DNA of 10,038 nt, taken from NCBI GenBank assembly GCA_020341875.1, contig CP070839.1, forward strand, positions 929,482 to 939,519, in the 5' to 3' direction. Shown piece after piece: positions 1-6,956 of this stretch; within the stretch, counting starts at the first letter, position 1; each line of letters starts with the position of its first letter. The notes beneath the pieces are model-generated. The model worked only from the letters and a program-made list of their open reading frames with translations. It ran no database searches and was not told the origin of the DNA. Source of the stretch: Candidatus Zixiibacteriota bacterium. Lineage in GTDB: Bacteria > Zixibacteria > MSB-5A5 > SM1-73. The position numbers and the translations under genes are program-made.

Positions 1-5
1 ATGGC

Positions 6-36
6 TTGACATTTGCTTCGCGGGATCAGTTATTCT
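6..36 (+). promoter_or_regulatory. Candidate sigma-70 promoter upstream of the Lon-like gene
   Basis: A perfect -35 hexamer TTGACA lies at 6-11. The best -10 match is TATTCT at 31-36, which gives a long 19-bp spacer; AGTTAT at 28-33 gives a 16-bp spacer but is a weaker hexamer. Transcription would start near 40-45, leaving a leader of about 50 nt before the ATG at 92. No heat-shock-type -10 (CCCCAT-like) is visible, although lon genes are often heat-induced. Confidence 0.45.
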
Positions 37-91
37 AAAACGGAGGGTCACGGTTTGCCTTTTTTCAGTCATGTGATGATTTGGGAGAGCC

Positions 92-2557
92 ATGATCAAG
101 ACCAAGAAAGGGTCGGGTTCCTTGATGCCGGATGAACTCCCGGTTCTTCCTCTGATGAGCACGGTTATCTTCCCGCTGGGCATCTCCACCATCCAGGTGT
201 GGTACGAGCGAAATCTGAGACTACTCCAGGCACGGGCAAAGAGAGGGGATATCATCGGTTTCTCCTTCGCCCGTACCACCGACATGGATCAACTCACCCC
301 CCGAGAGCTGTCCGCGGGCGGAACCGCGGCAAAGATCATAAGGATCGAGGGATTCGGTGAAGGGGGAAAGCAGATAACGGTTCAAGGGTTGAAGAGAATC
401 CGTTTGAAGGAGTACACCCGGACTGAGCCTTACCTGGTCGCCAGAGTGGAATATCTGGAGGAGATTGGAGGAGATCCGGAAGGGGAGAGGCGAGAGGCAA
501 ATAGGACTATGGAGCTGGTCAAGCAGCTGGTGGAACTCGACCCGGCTTACCCTGCCGAGCTCTATCATATCTGCAGCATGAATGCCGATACTCCCGGCAA
601 GCTTGCGGACATGATAGCTTCCGCATTCCACTTCGATCTCTCGGCCAAGCAGGCTATTCTGGAGGAGCTAGACGCCCGGAAGAGACTGGCGAGATTGGTC
701 GATCTGCTGAAGCTGGAGATCGACAAGGCCGAGCTCTCTAAGAATGTCACTTTCGACGCCCGCCAGGATTTGGAGAGGAAGATAAAGGAACAGGTGCTGC
801 GTGAGGAGATGAAAACCATAAAGGACGAACTGGGAAACGGAGGGCTTCACGAACGGGAAGTTGTGGAACTGAGAGGCAAGATTAGAGAATCGTCTCTTCC
901 TCCTTCCGCGGAAAAGCAGGCCCTGCTGGAGGTGGAGAGATTACGATTGATATCCACCGCCTCGGCTGAATATGGCATGGTGAGAACACACCTGGACTGG
1001 CTCATGTCTCTGCCCTGGACAAAGGCGAGTTGTGGAGAGGTGGATATAGAGAGGTTGGAGGCGATCCTGAGCCAGGAGCACTTCGGTCAAGAGAAGGTGA
1101 AGGAAGGTATCCTGCAGCTATTCAGTATTCGAAAGCTGAGGAAAGACCTGAAGGGGATAGTGTTATGTTTCCTAGGGCCGGCTGGAACCGGGAAGACGTC
1201 ACTTGCTCAAGCCATTGCCAAAGCCCTGGAAAGGAAATTCGTCAGGGTAAACCTGGCCGGGGTAAGAGACGAAGCTGAGATCAAGGGGAGACGCTCGACT
1301 TACGCCGAGGCATTTCCAGGAAAGATACTAAATGCCATAAGGGAGGCCGAGTGCACCAATCCGCTGATGATGATCGAGGGAATAGGTAAGATGGGGACTG
1401 AAAACCTCAGGGGCGATCCGGCAGCCGCTCTGGCAGAGGCTTTGGATACAGAGAGGAATTCAAACTTCGTCGATAACTATCTGGGAGTCCCTTTCGATCT
1501 CTCGGATGTGATCTTCGTCACCGCCGCCTCGGTACCGGAAGAGATTCCGGGCTCGCTTTTCGATTTGATGGAGATGATCGAATTCTCCGGATTCATCGAG
1601 GAGGAGAAGCTGGAGATTGCCAAGAAGTTTATCCTCCCCATGCTGCTCAAAAAACATGGACTATCGGAGCGGGACATACAGTTTACCGACGGCGCCCTAA
1701 GAAAGGTGATACGACAGTACACCGTGGAAGCGGGAATAAAGAGTTTGCAGCGGGAGATGGAGGACATTTGTCGCAAGTGCGCGCGGGCCAGAGCCTCCAA
1801 GAGCTTCACCCGCTGCCGGATCACCAAGGATAATCTGGAGGAATACCTGGGCATGCCGGTTTACATCCCGGACAAGGTTCCCAAACATGAGGAGATAGGT
1901 GTTGCCATCGGGCTTGCCTGGACAGAGGCGGGCGGGGATCTGATGCTGATTGAGGCCCTAAAGATGAAGGGAAGCGGGCAGGTGATATTCACCGGACAGT
2001 TGGGCGAGATTATGAAGGAATCGATCCAGGCCGCCCACAGCTACGTTCGCTCCAAGGCGGAAATGCTGGGAATAAACTATGATGATTTCACCAGCAACGA
2101 CATTCACGTTCATTTTCCCTCCGGCTCCATTCCCAAGGACGGACCGTCGGCAGGCATCACCGTATCCTTAGCCATTGCTTCGGTGATGAGCGACAGGCCG
2201 ATAAGAAACGATATGGCCATGTCCGGAGAGATCTCCCTGAGGGGAAGAGTGCTTCCGGTGGCAGGGGTAAGGGAGAAAGCCTCGGCCGCACACCGTGTGG
2301 GTATCCGCAACGTGATGCTGCCCAAGGGCAATGAAAAGAATCTTCTGGATCTGCCGGAAAAGATCAAAATGGAGACCGATTTCATCTTCGTGGAGAGAAT
2401 AGAGGAGGTCTTCAAGCATGCTTTGATGGAACCTGACGAGAGTCAGAAAGGCATCGAGGAGATCCTGAGAAGAGAGCTGGGAAAGATGGCCAGGGTGGAA
2501 AAACAGAAAAGGACTAAAAGAAAAAAGCCCGCCAGGAAGGTGGCCAAGAAACCGTAG
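92..2557 (+). CDS. lon: Lon-family protease with intact Ser-Lys dyad but degenerate ATPase motifs
   Basis: The 821-aa protein has the full Lon layout: LON substrate-binding domain (about residues 15-205, opening LPVLPL), a helical linker (206-320), an AAA+ module (about 325-575) and a C-terminal S16 protease domain (about 610-795). The protease looks active: Ser686 in GPSAG and Lys729 in REK are 43 residues apart, as in E. coli Lon. Walker A (GPAGTGKTS, 362-370, Lys368) is kept. The other catalytic ATPase positions are changed: Walker B reads IEGIGK (428-433) where LDEIDK is expected, sensor 1 Asn is Ala479, the arginine finger is Leu492, and sensor 2 Arg is Lys550. Pore-loop Tyr404 is kept. 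Eleven of the last 20 residues are Lys or Arg. The ATG at 92 follows GGGAG at 83-87, and an in-frame TGA sits just upstream at 74-76. Family is certain; canonical ATP-driven proteolysis is doubtful. Loss of ATP hydrolysis is inferred from motifs. It could be a regulatory paralogue rather than the housekeeping Lon. Confidence 0.95.
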   Translation: MIKTKKGSGSLMPDELPVLPLMSTVIFPLGISTIQVWYERNLRLLQARAKRGDIIGFSFARTTDMDQLTPRELSAGGTAAKIIRIEGFGEGGKQITVQGLKRIRLKEYTRTEPYLVARVEYLEEIGGDPEGERREANRTMELVKQLVELDPAYPAELYHICSMNADTPGKLADMIASAFHFDLSAKQAILEELDARKRLARLVDLLKLEIDKAELSKNVTFDARQDLERKIKEQVLREEMKTIKDELGNGGLHEREVVELRGKIRESSLPPSAEKQALLEVERLRLISTASAEYGMVRTHLDWLMSLPWTKASCGEVDIERLEAILSQEHFGQEKVKEGILQLFSIRKLRKDLKGIVLCFLGPAGTGKTSLAQAIAKALERKFVRVNLAGVRDEAEIKGRRSTYAEAFPGKILNAIREAECTNPLMMIEGIGKMGTENLRGDPAAALAEALDTERNSNFVDNYLGVPFDLSDVIFVTAASVPEEIPGSLFDLMEMIEFSGFIEEEKLEIAKKFILPMLLKKHGLSERDIQFTDGALRKVIRQYTVEAGIKSLQREMEDICRKCARARASKSFTRCRITKDNLEEYLGMPVYIPDKVPKHEEIGVAIGLAWTEAGGDLMLIEALKMKGSGQVIFTGQLGEIMKESIQAAHSYVRSKAEMLGINYDDFTSNDIHVHFPSGSIPKDGPSAGITVSLAIASVMSDRPIRNDMAMSGEISLRGRVLPVAGVREKASAAHRVGIRNVMLPKGNEKNLLDLPEKIKMETDFIFVERIEEVFKHALMEPDESQKGIEEILRRELGKMARVEKQKRTKRKKPARKVAKKP

Positions 2558-2864
2558 AACATGCAGCAGAGAAGGTAATCCTTCGCCGGGCAGGAATCCG
2601 ATTCCCCAGGTTCAGAGTCAGGACATGGCCCTCGGCCCCGGTTGAAGAAAAAGGGAATGAGAGTTGACCGAAACCTCGTTGGCCCCGTCGATCTCTGGGC
2701 AGAGAATTCAAGAACCAGGCGCAGATGGCGATAATTGTATTAGAACCTAGGCATTTCAGACCGTTCAGTGACGGGCAGGATGCACCGGGAAGTAAGTGCG
2801 GTGTCCGGCTTTGAGAATGGACCTGAAATCAGGTTTACGCGAAAGCAGAGCAAAGGCGGGTTTC
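2558..2864. other. Intergenic region between the Lon-like gene and the receiver gene
   Basis: No gene is supported here. The stretch holds a small hairpin (GAAGG at 2571-2575, CCTTC at 2580-2584) without a T-run, and a short palindrome GGAATC-C-GATTCC at 2593-2605 that may be chance. A promoter-like pair lies at 2707-2735. I see no convincing intrinsic terminator after the Lon-like gene. The last 69 bases (2796-2864) are open in the frame of the next gene and could be coding if an earlier start is used. Confidence 0.6.
2707..2735 (+). promoter_or_regulatory. Candidate sigma-70 promoter for the receiver gene
   Basis: A good -10 hexamer GATAAT at 2730-2735 is preceded, at an ideal 17-bp spacer, by a weak -35 TTCAAG at 2707-2712. 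Transcription would begin near 2742, about 120 nt before the preferred start codon. The call rests mainly on the -10 match. Confidence 0.35.
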
Positions 2865-3320
2865 GTGTCTGAGAGAATCTTGGTGGTCGACGACGAGCTT
2901 TTCGTAAGGGAGCTACTTCTGGAGTTTCTGAGCTCCCAAGGTTACGAGGTCTCGCTGGCTGATTCCGGAGAGAAGGCCGTCAGGCTGATGCAGGACGAAC
3001 CCGCCGACGTGGCCCTGGTGGATTTGAAGATGCCCGGAATCGACGGGATAGAGACCATCAAGCAGATCAAGAGGATAACCTCCGAGACCGTGGCCATCGT
3101 TATGACCGGATACCCCACCATTGAGAGCTCCATTGAGGCACTACGCTGCGGGGCTTACGACTACGTGGTGAAGCCTTTCAAGCTGAACGATCTAAACTCG
3201 TCCATCGTGAAGGCTCTGCAGGAACATAAGCTGAAAGATCAAACAACCAGACTCAAGGAGCGCATCGCGCACCTGGAGATGGAACTGGAGAAGTTCTCCA
3301 CCCCCCCAAGCAAAACTTGA
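2865..3320 (+). CDS. Receiver-only response regulator with a helical C-terminal tail
   Basis: This is a CheY-like receiver domain with no recognisable output domain. Numbered from the GTG at 2865 (151 aa), it has the acidic pair Asp9-Asp10 in ILVVDDE, phosphoacceptor Asp53 in ALVDLKMP, switch Thr81 in VMTGYP and Lys103 in VVKPF, so all core residues are present. After about residue 118 comes a charged, probably coiled-coil helix (ALQEHKLKDQTTRLKERIAHL region). I chose GTG 2865 because AAAGG at 2852-2856 is correctly spaced and the domain starts straight after it. In-frame starts at 2817 (ATG) and 2796 (GTG) would add 16 or 23 residues with no domain and poorer ribosome sites. Single receivers act as phosphorelay intermediates, phosphate sinks or partner-binding switches. 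Its kinase could be either one in this window. Confidence 0.93.
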   Translation: MSERILVVDDELFVRELLLEFLSSQGYEVSLADSGEKAVRLMQDEPADVALVDLKMPGIDGIETIKQIKRITSETVAIVMTGYPTIESSIEALRCGAYDYVVKPFKLNDLNSSIVKALQEHKLKDQTTRLKERIAHLEMELEKFSTPPSKT

Positions 3321-3423
3321 GATTTTTCCGGCATGTAGTGTCCAGTCCACACTCTAAGACGGCATCCTGAATGGAGGAATTCCCGGGTGCTTATCTGGGA
3401 AGTGTCGCTTTCACCAGGCATTC

Positions 3424-3445
3424 AAAAGAGGCAAGCTCTTTTCTT
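3424..3445 (+). terminator. Weak terminator-like hairpin after the receiver gene
   Basis: A perfect 7-bp inverted repeat, AAAAGAG (3424-3430) and CTCTTTT (3436-3442), flanks a 5-nt loop GCAAG and runs into a pyrimidine-rich stretch TTCTTCTCTC. The stem has few G-C pairs and lies about 100 bp beyond the stop codon, so termination would be weak at best. Confidence 0.3.
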
Positions 3446-3532
3446 CTCTCGCGGCGTAAATCCCGAAGATAAACCGGGTGCTGTCTTTCGTTCTTATCCG
3501 GAAAGCCTGAGCGAGGGGAGTGGAGGGGCCTG

Positions 3533-3862
3533 ATGGCGGGGATAATTATGAGTCTGCCAGAATTATACAGGAAGCTCTTGGATCAATACGAGGAGGTGGT
3601 GAGTCTGACTCAGACCATATTGGCGGAACTCAAAAAGGGGGAGGGTGAAGGCAATCTCAAGGTGCTTTTGGATAAGAAAAAAACGCTGGGCGAAAACATT
3701 GCCCAACTGACCCAGCAGATAGCTTCGAGCCGGATAGGGAGCGACTCCAGTCTATCGGCGCTGGCGGAGGTGAAGGATCTTCTCCGGCAGGTTACCGAAA
3801 AGGCAAAGCTTCTTCAACAGGTAGAAGAGAAGATTCAGGATTTCCTCCGGAGGAGCGAGTAA
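3533..3862 (+). CDS. Small helical coiled-coil protein, function unknown
   Basis: The 109-aa product has no signal peptide and no membrane segment. It looks entirely alpha-helical: a helix from about residue 7 to 35, a short GEGEG linker (37-41), a helix to about 65, and a last helix from about 73 to 109, rich in Leu, Gln, Lys and Glu with heptad-like spacing. The start is well supported: GGAGG at 3522-3526 sits 6 nt before the ATG. I cannot assign a family with confidence. The helix-linker-helix pattern with a segment like LLDKKKTLGENI recalls FlgN/FliT flagellar export chaperones, and an NtrB/NtrC-type pair lies just downstream, as in flagellar regulatory systems. That link is only inference, and no flagellar structural gene is visible. 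It could equally be a signalling adaptor or an unrelated coiled-coil protein. Confidence 0.8.
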   Translation: MAGIIMSLPELYRKLLDQYEEVVSLTQTILAELKKGEGEGNLKVLLDKKKTLGENIAQLTQQIASSRIGSDSSLSALAEVKDLLRQVTEKAKLLQQVEEKIQDFLRRSE

Positions 3863-3957
3863 GCACAAATGCAGCATGCCAGAGGCCTGTTCTTGAGGAT
3901 TGAACTCTGACCAGACGAAAGCCCTTTGCCTTCATCAGATTCCGGCGTTCAATCTAC

Positions 3958-3978
3958 TGGAGTGAAGGAGCCACTCCA
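3958..3978. repeat. 7-bp perfect inverted repeat upstream of the kinase gene
   Basis: TGGAGTG (3958-3964) and CACTCCA (3972-3978) are exact reverse complements around a 7-nt spacer. No T-run follows. The repeat lies about 40 bp upstream of the candidate promoter at 4015-4043, so it could be an upstream regulator site or an RNA hairpin ending the preceding transcript. It could also be chance. Confidence 0.35.
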
Positions 3979-4014
3979 CCTCCGCCGAAAGACCGCCTTC
4001 CCGGTAAAAAAGTC

Positions 4015-4043
4015 TTGCCATAGTCTGTCTCTTGGATTAAATT
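4015..4043 (+). promoter_or_regulatory. Candidate sigma-70 promoter of the kinase-activator operon
   Basis: TTGCCA at 4015-4020 and TAAATT at 4038-4043 are separated by exactly 17 bp, in a locally AT-rich stretch. Transcription would start near 4050. A small inverted repeat GATCC-TGATC-GGATC at 4045-4059 overlaps the expected start point and could be an operator. A start so close to the ATG at 4065 leaves a very short leader, so translation may begin at the ATG at 4122 instead. Confidence 0.45.
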
Positions 4044-4064
4044 AGATCCTGATCGGATCATCAG

Positions 4065-4997
4065 ATGGAGTCTGCCTGTGAACAGGTAGGTAACCATTTG
4101 ACTCATCACATTGGGGTTCAGATGAAAGAGAAACGGCGTCCAAAGGTTCGGGACGATGAGTCCGGGAAAATCGTCTCTCCGGCCGGCCCGGACGACAAGA
4201 CCGGTCTCACCGCCCCTTCAGATTACGGGGAGCTGAGGGCCGCGTTCGAGGATCTGGGTCGCCGACTGAGGCGGGCAGAAGAGGATGTGCTACGCGCGAA
4301 AAGGCTGGCAGCTTTGGGGGAGATGGCGGCCGTGGTGGTCCACGAACTGAAGAACCCTCTTGGGGGCATAAGGGGGTTCGCGGAGCTTCTGGACAGAGAC
4401 TTGGAGGAAGGAGATCCCCGAAAAAGGTCGGTGCGGAAAATAATGCAGGGGGTGGAGACCATGGACAGAATCGTCAAGAGTCTTCTTGACTACAGCAAGC
4501 CTGTCAAACTGAGTCCGCGCAAAGTCGAGATGGCCGAAATGATAGACGAGGCGATCAGCTTCTTTGCCATGGACGACTCGCAAAGGAAGGCAGACATCCG
4601 CGTCACCAAGAATTACTGCCAGGATGACCTTTGGTGTCAACTGGACACGGAGCAGTTTCGGCAGATCCTTCTGAACCTCCTTCATAACGCCGCGCAGGCC
4701 ATGACGGAGGGCGGCGAAATAAGAGTCGACTTAGGTCCGGATGCCCAAGAGACGGATCATGGTCCTGGGGGGACGGACGAGACGATTCTCCTGAAGATCT
4801 CAGATACCGGAACAGGAATGAACAAGGCCACGCTGGAGAAGCTCTTCACTCCGTTTTTTACCACCAAGCAGGAGGGCACCGGTCTGGGGCTGTCCACGGT
4901 GAAGAAGATCATGGAAGCACACAAGGGAGAGATTCAGGTGCAAAGCGAGCCGGGCAGAGGAACCACCGTGACGCTGAAATTGCCCAGGGCTCTGTAG
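4065..4997 (+). CDS. Cytoplasmic NtrB-like sensor histidine kinase
   Basis: The 310-aa protein has a dimerisation/phosphoacceptor domain with His93 in VVHELKNPLGG, then a catalytic ATP-binding domain with N-box NLLHNAAQAM (204-213), G1 box DTGTG (247-251), FTPFFTTK (261-268) and G2 box GTGLGL (271-276). All catalytic motifs are intact. There is no membrane segment and no PAS or GAF domain. The first 80 residues are polar and partly coiled-coil, so its signal probably comes from a cytoplasmic partner. It lies 83 bp upstream of an NtrC-type regulator on the same strand, its obvious partner, as in FlgS/FlgR, FlrB/FlrC or NtrB/NtrC pairs. The start is uncertain: the ATG at 4065 has a poor ribosome site, while the ATG at 4122 (residue 20) follows a GGGG stretch and would drop only unstructured sequence. 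Confidence 0.93.
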   Translation: MESACEQVGNHLTHHIGVQMKEKRRPKVRDDESGKIVSPAGPDDKTGLTAPSDYGELRAAFEDLGRRLRRAEEDVLRAKRLAALGEMAAVVVHELKNPLGGIRGFAELLDRDLEEGDPRKRSVRKIMQGVETMDRIVKSLLDYSKPVKLSPRKVEMAEMIDEAISFFAMDDSQRKADIRVTKNYCQDDLWCQLDTEQFRQILLNLLHNAAQAMTEGGEIRVDLGPDAQETDHGPGGTDETILLKISDTGTGMNKATLEKLFTPFFTTKQEGTGLGLSTVKKIMEAHKGEIQVQSEPGRGTTVTLKLPRAL

Positions 4998-5080
4998 AAG
5001 AATGGCGGCCGGTTTAAGTGTGAGTTCGGCTCGCCGGAAATAACCGGGCTGGCACACTCGATCGGCTGATAAAAGAGAAG

Positions 5081-6475
5081 ATGGAGAGGAAGCAGGTGAC
5101 AGAAAACAGGATACTGGCGGTTGACGATGATCCCCTGTTAAGAGACTTCTTGAGTGAGGCTCTAAATCGCTCGGGTTGCCGGGTGGATTCGGTCTCCAGC
5201 GGAGAAGAGGCCTTAGAGAAGATAACGGAGAACGACTACGACATAATCCTCACCGACGTCCGGTTGCCCAATATGGATGGAGTGGAAGTTCTAAAGAGAG
5301 CCAGAGGCTCTCTCCCGGATGCCCAGGTGGTCATGATAACCGCGTACGGTACGGTACAGAACGCAGTGGAGGCCATGAAGCTGGGGGCATTCGATTACCT
5401 GCTGAAGCCCTTGTCAGTGGATGAGATCGACTTAGTAATTGGGAGAGCCCTTGACCACAAGCGCCTATTGCTCGAGAACAAGCTTCTCCGATCGGAAGTG
5501 AAGGAGAAGTACGGTTTTGGGAACATCGTGGGCAGAACCCCCGAGATGGACAAGATATTCGAGCTGGTGCGGACGATTGCGGATACCAAGGCAACGGTTA
5601 TGATCACCGGTGAGTCGGGGACCGGAAAGGAACTGATCGCCAAGGCCATACACTACAATAGCTCACGCCGGGAGGGGCCCTTCATCCGCGTAAACTGTCC
5701 CGCACTTCCTGAGGGTCTGGCGGAAAGCGAGCTCTTCGGCCACGAAAAAGGTTCTTTCACCGGAGCCATCCGGCAATCCCGGGGAAGATTCGAGCTGGCG
5801 GACGGGGGCACCTTGCTCTTGGATGAGATAAGCGAGATAAACCTACACCTACAGGGAAAACTGCTGAGAGTTCTCCAGGAACGTGAGTTTGAAAGGGTAG
5901 GCTCGGGAATCCCCATCCAGGTGGACGTTAGAATCATCGCCACTTCGAATCGAGATCTCAAGAAATGGATACGGGATGGCAAGTTCAGAGAAGATCTCTT
6001 CTACCGGCTCAACGTGGTTCCCATTCACATCCCGCCCCTCAGGGAGAGGAAGGAAGACATCCCGGCGCTGGCCCGGCATTTCCTGGAGAAGTACAATCAG
6101 GAGAACAACAGACGGATAGCCGGAATCTCGCCCAAAGTGAATGAGCTATTCTTGGACTACTCCTGGCAAGGTAACGTAAGGGAGCTGGAGAACTACATCG
6201 AGAGGGCGGTGGTTACCGCCAAGGGGAGCGTTCTCGCACCCCGTGATTTCCCCAGCGAGCTGACCTTCGGCCGAATAAGAAAACCCTCCGGGCAGATTGA
6301 GGCAGGCCCCACGATCCACCAGGCTGAAAGAGAATTGATCCTGAAGACGCTGGAGGCGCAGGAGGGAAACCGGACCAAGACCGCCGAGATTCTGGGTATC
6401 TCAACTCGCACCTTGCGCAATAAGCTACACGAATACGGATTGAAGGATGCCGGCGGCAAGCGGGACAGTGAGTGA
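5081..6475 (+). CDS. NtrC-family sigma-54-dependent response regulator
   Basis: The 464-aa protein has the standard three parts. The receiver (residues 8-125) has Asp15-Asp16-Asp17, phosphoacceptor Asp59, Thr87 and Lys109. The sigma-54 interaction AAA+ domain (about 147-380) has Walker A GESGTGKE (177-184), the sigma-54 contact loop GSFTGA (224-229), Walker B GGTLLLDE (242-249) and arginine-finger region FREDLFYRL (302-310). A Fis-type helix-turn-helix is at about 413-455 (NRTKTAEILGISTRTLRNKL). Phosphorylation should drive assembly into a ring that uses ATP to open sigma-54 polymerase complexes at enhancer-controlled promoters. The contact loop carries Ser where GAFTGA is commonest, a tolerated variant. 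The start may instead be the GTG at 5096, which is preceded by a stronger ribosome site (GAGAGGA, 5084-5090). A strong terminator follows the gene. Target genes are not visible here. Confidence 0.97.
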   Translation: MERKQVTENRILAVDDDPLLRDFLSEALNRSGCRVDSVSSGEEALEKITENDYDIILTDVRLPNMDGVEVLKRARGSLPDAQVVMITAYGTVQNAVEAMKLGAFDYLLKPLSVDEIDLVIGRALDHKRLLLENKLLRSEVKEKYGFGNIVGRTPEMDKIFELVRTIADTKATVMITGESGTGKELIAKAIHYNSSRREGPFIRVNCPALPEGLAESELFGHEKGSFTGAIRQSRGRFELADGGTLLLDEISEINLHLQGKLLRVLQEREFERVGSGIPIQVDVRIIATSNRDLKKWIRDGKFREDLFYRLNVVPIHIPPLRERKEDIPALARHFLEKYNQENNRRIAGISPKVNELFLDYSWQGNVRELENYIERAVVTAKGSVLAPRDFPSELTFGRIRKPSGQIEAGPTIHQAERELILKTLEAQEGNRTKTAEILGISTRTLRNKLHEYGLKDAGGKRDSE

Positions 6476-6566
6476 ACTCTCACGAATCCGGGCTTTTCAG
6501 GTATCCCCGCAGCGAATAGAATCTGATATTGACCTCCTCCCCGCATGTCAGGACTCGAACTCGTCA

Positions 6567-6600
6567 CAAGCAGGATCGCGTCGGACTCTACGCTTGCTTG
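6567..6600 (+). repeat. Nested inverted repeat in the 3' untranslated region
   Basis: CAAGCA (6567-6572) pairs with TGCTTG (6595-6600), and inside it GCGT (6578-6581) pairs with ACGC (6590-6593) across an 8-nt loop, with a 5-nt bulge on the left arm. Together with the terminator 35 nt downstream this could form the 3' end of the operon transcript or a small RNA. There is no independent evidence for either. Confidence 0.3.
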
Positions 6601-6635
6601 GTGGCGTTCTCAAGGACTCTCAGGCGCCGGACGGA

Positions 6636-6674
6636 GAGAGCCAGAACCTAACTTAAGTTACGTTCTGGCTTTTT
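6636..6674 (+). terminator. Strong intrinsic terminator closing the kinase-activator operon
   Basis: AGCCAGAAC (6639-6647) and GTTCTGGCT (6662-6670) are perfect reverse complements. The interior TAACTTAAGTTA is itself a palindrome that extends the stem past a single C-C mismatch. A five-T tract (6670-6674) follows immediately, and the flanking GAGA/TTTT adds pairing. The T-tract is only on the + strand side, so it ends transcripts coming from the NtrC-type gene, 160 bp after its stop codon. Confidence 0.85.
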
Positions 6675-6689
6675 GTCACCTTCGCTAAG

Positions 6690-6777
6690 GATCGAATCCG
6701 GCAGATATTGCCGCTCGTGACGAGCTGATCGTACTCTCACTGATGAATAACCGAGGATCGTTCCCTTTTATTCGATC
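6690..6777. repeat. 8-bp inverted repeat enclosing two adjacent hairpins
   Basis: GATCGAAT (6690-6697) is the exact reverse complement of ATTCGATC (6770-6777). Directly inside lie two back-to-back hairpins: CGGCA-GATAT-TGCCG (6699-6713) and CTCG-TGA-CGAG (6714-6724). The arrangement could fold as a multi-branched RNA. An 8-bp match at this distance is not rare by chance in a region this long, so the outer stem needs comparative support. Confidence 0.25.
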
Positions 6778-6956
6778 GCGCCTCTTGTGCAGGGAATGAG
6801 CAGCTCTCGAACAACTCATCCTTCCTTTAGAGAAATCCACAAACCGCGTTTCTGAGTGTAGTTCAGGCTACAGCCCCGTTGTCGATCTGGCGCGGGTACC
6901 TCCAAGGCGCCTCTCACCTCTCCGGCTGGCCCTGGCGATGATTCTGGCGGAGAAGG

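Noticed and set aside
3388..3410. Possible sigma-54 promoter around CTGGGAAGTGTCGCT.
   Set aside because: The GG and GC elements are two bases too close together and the rest of the consensus is poor.
5050..5067. Sigma-54 -24 element TGGCAC upstream of the NtrC-type gene.
   Set aside because: The base pair expected at -12 is CG, not GC, and the next GC is two bases out of register, so the essential spacing fails.
4998..5080. Inverted repeats between the kinase and the NtrC-type gene (AGTGTG/CACACT and CCGG/CCGG).
   Set aside because: The stems are short and imperfect with no T-run; they look like chance matches in a normal intra-operon gap.
6541..6620. tRNA-like T-arm on the - strand (GAGTTCGAGTCC).
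   Set aside because: The T-stem does not pair properly and no acceptor, D or anticodon arms can be drawn around it.
6447..6656. 69-aa open frame overlapping the end of the NtrC-type gene on the + strand.
   Set aside because: It begins inside the regulator, has no domain or clear ribosome site, and ends inside the terminator stem.
6738..6840. Hammerhead-like CTGATGA core at about 6740.
   Set aside because: No GAAA follows a plausible stem II; the nearest one is about 85 nt away with no matching stem.
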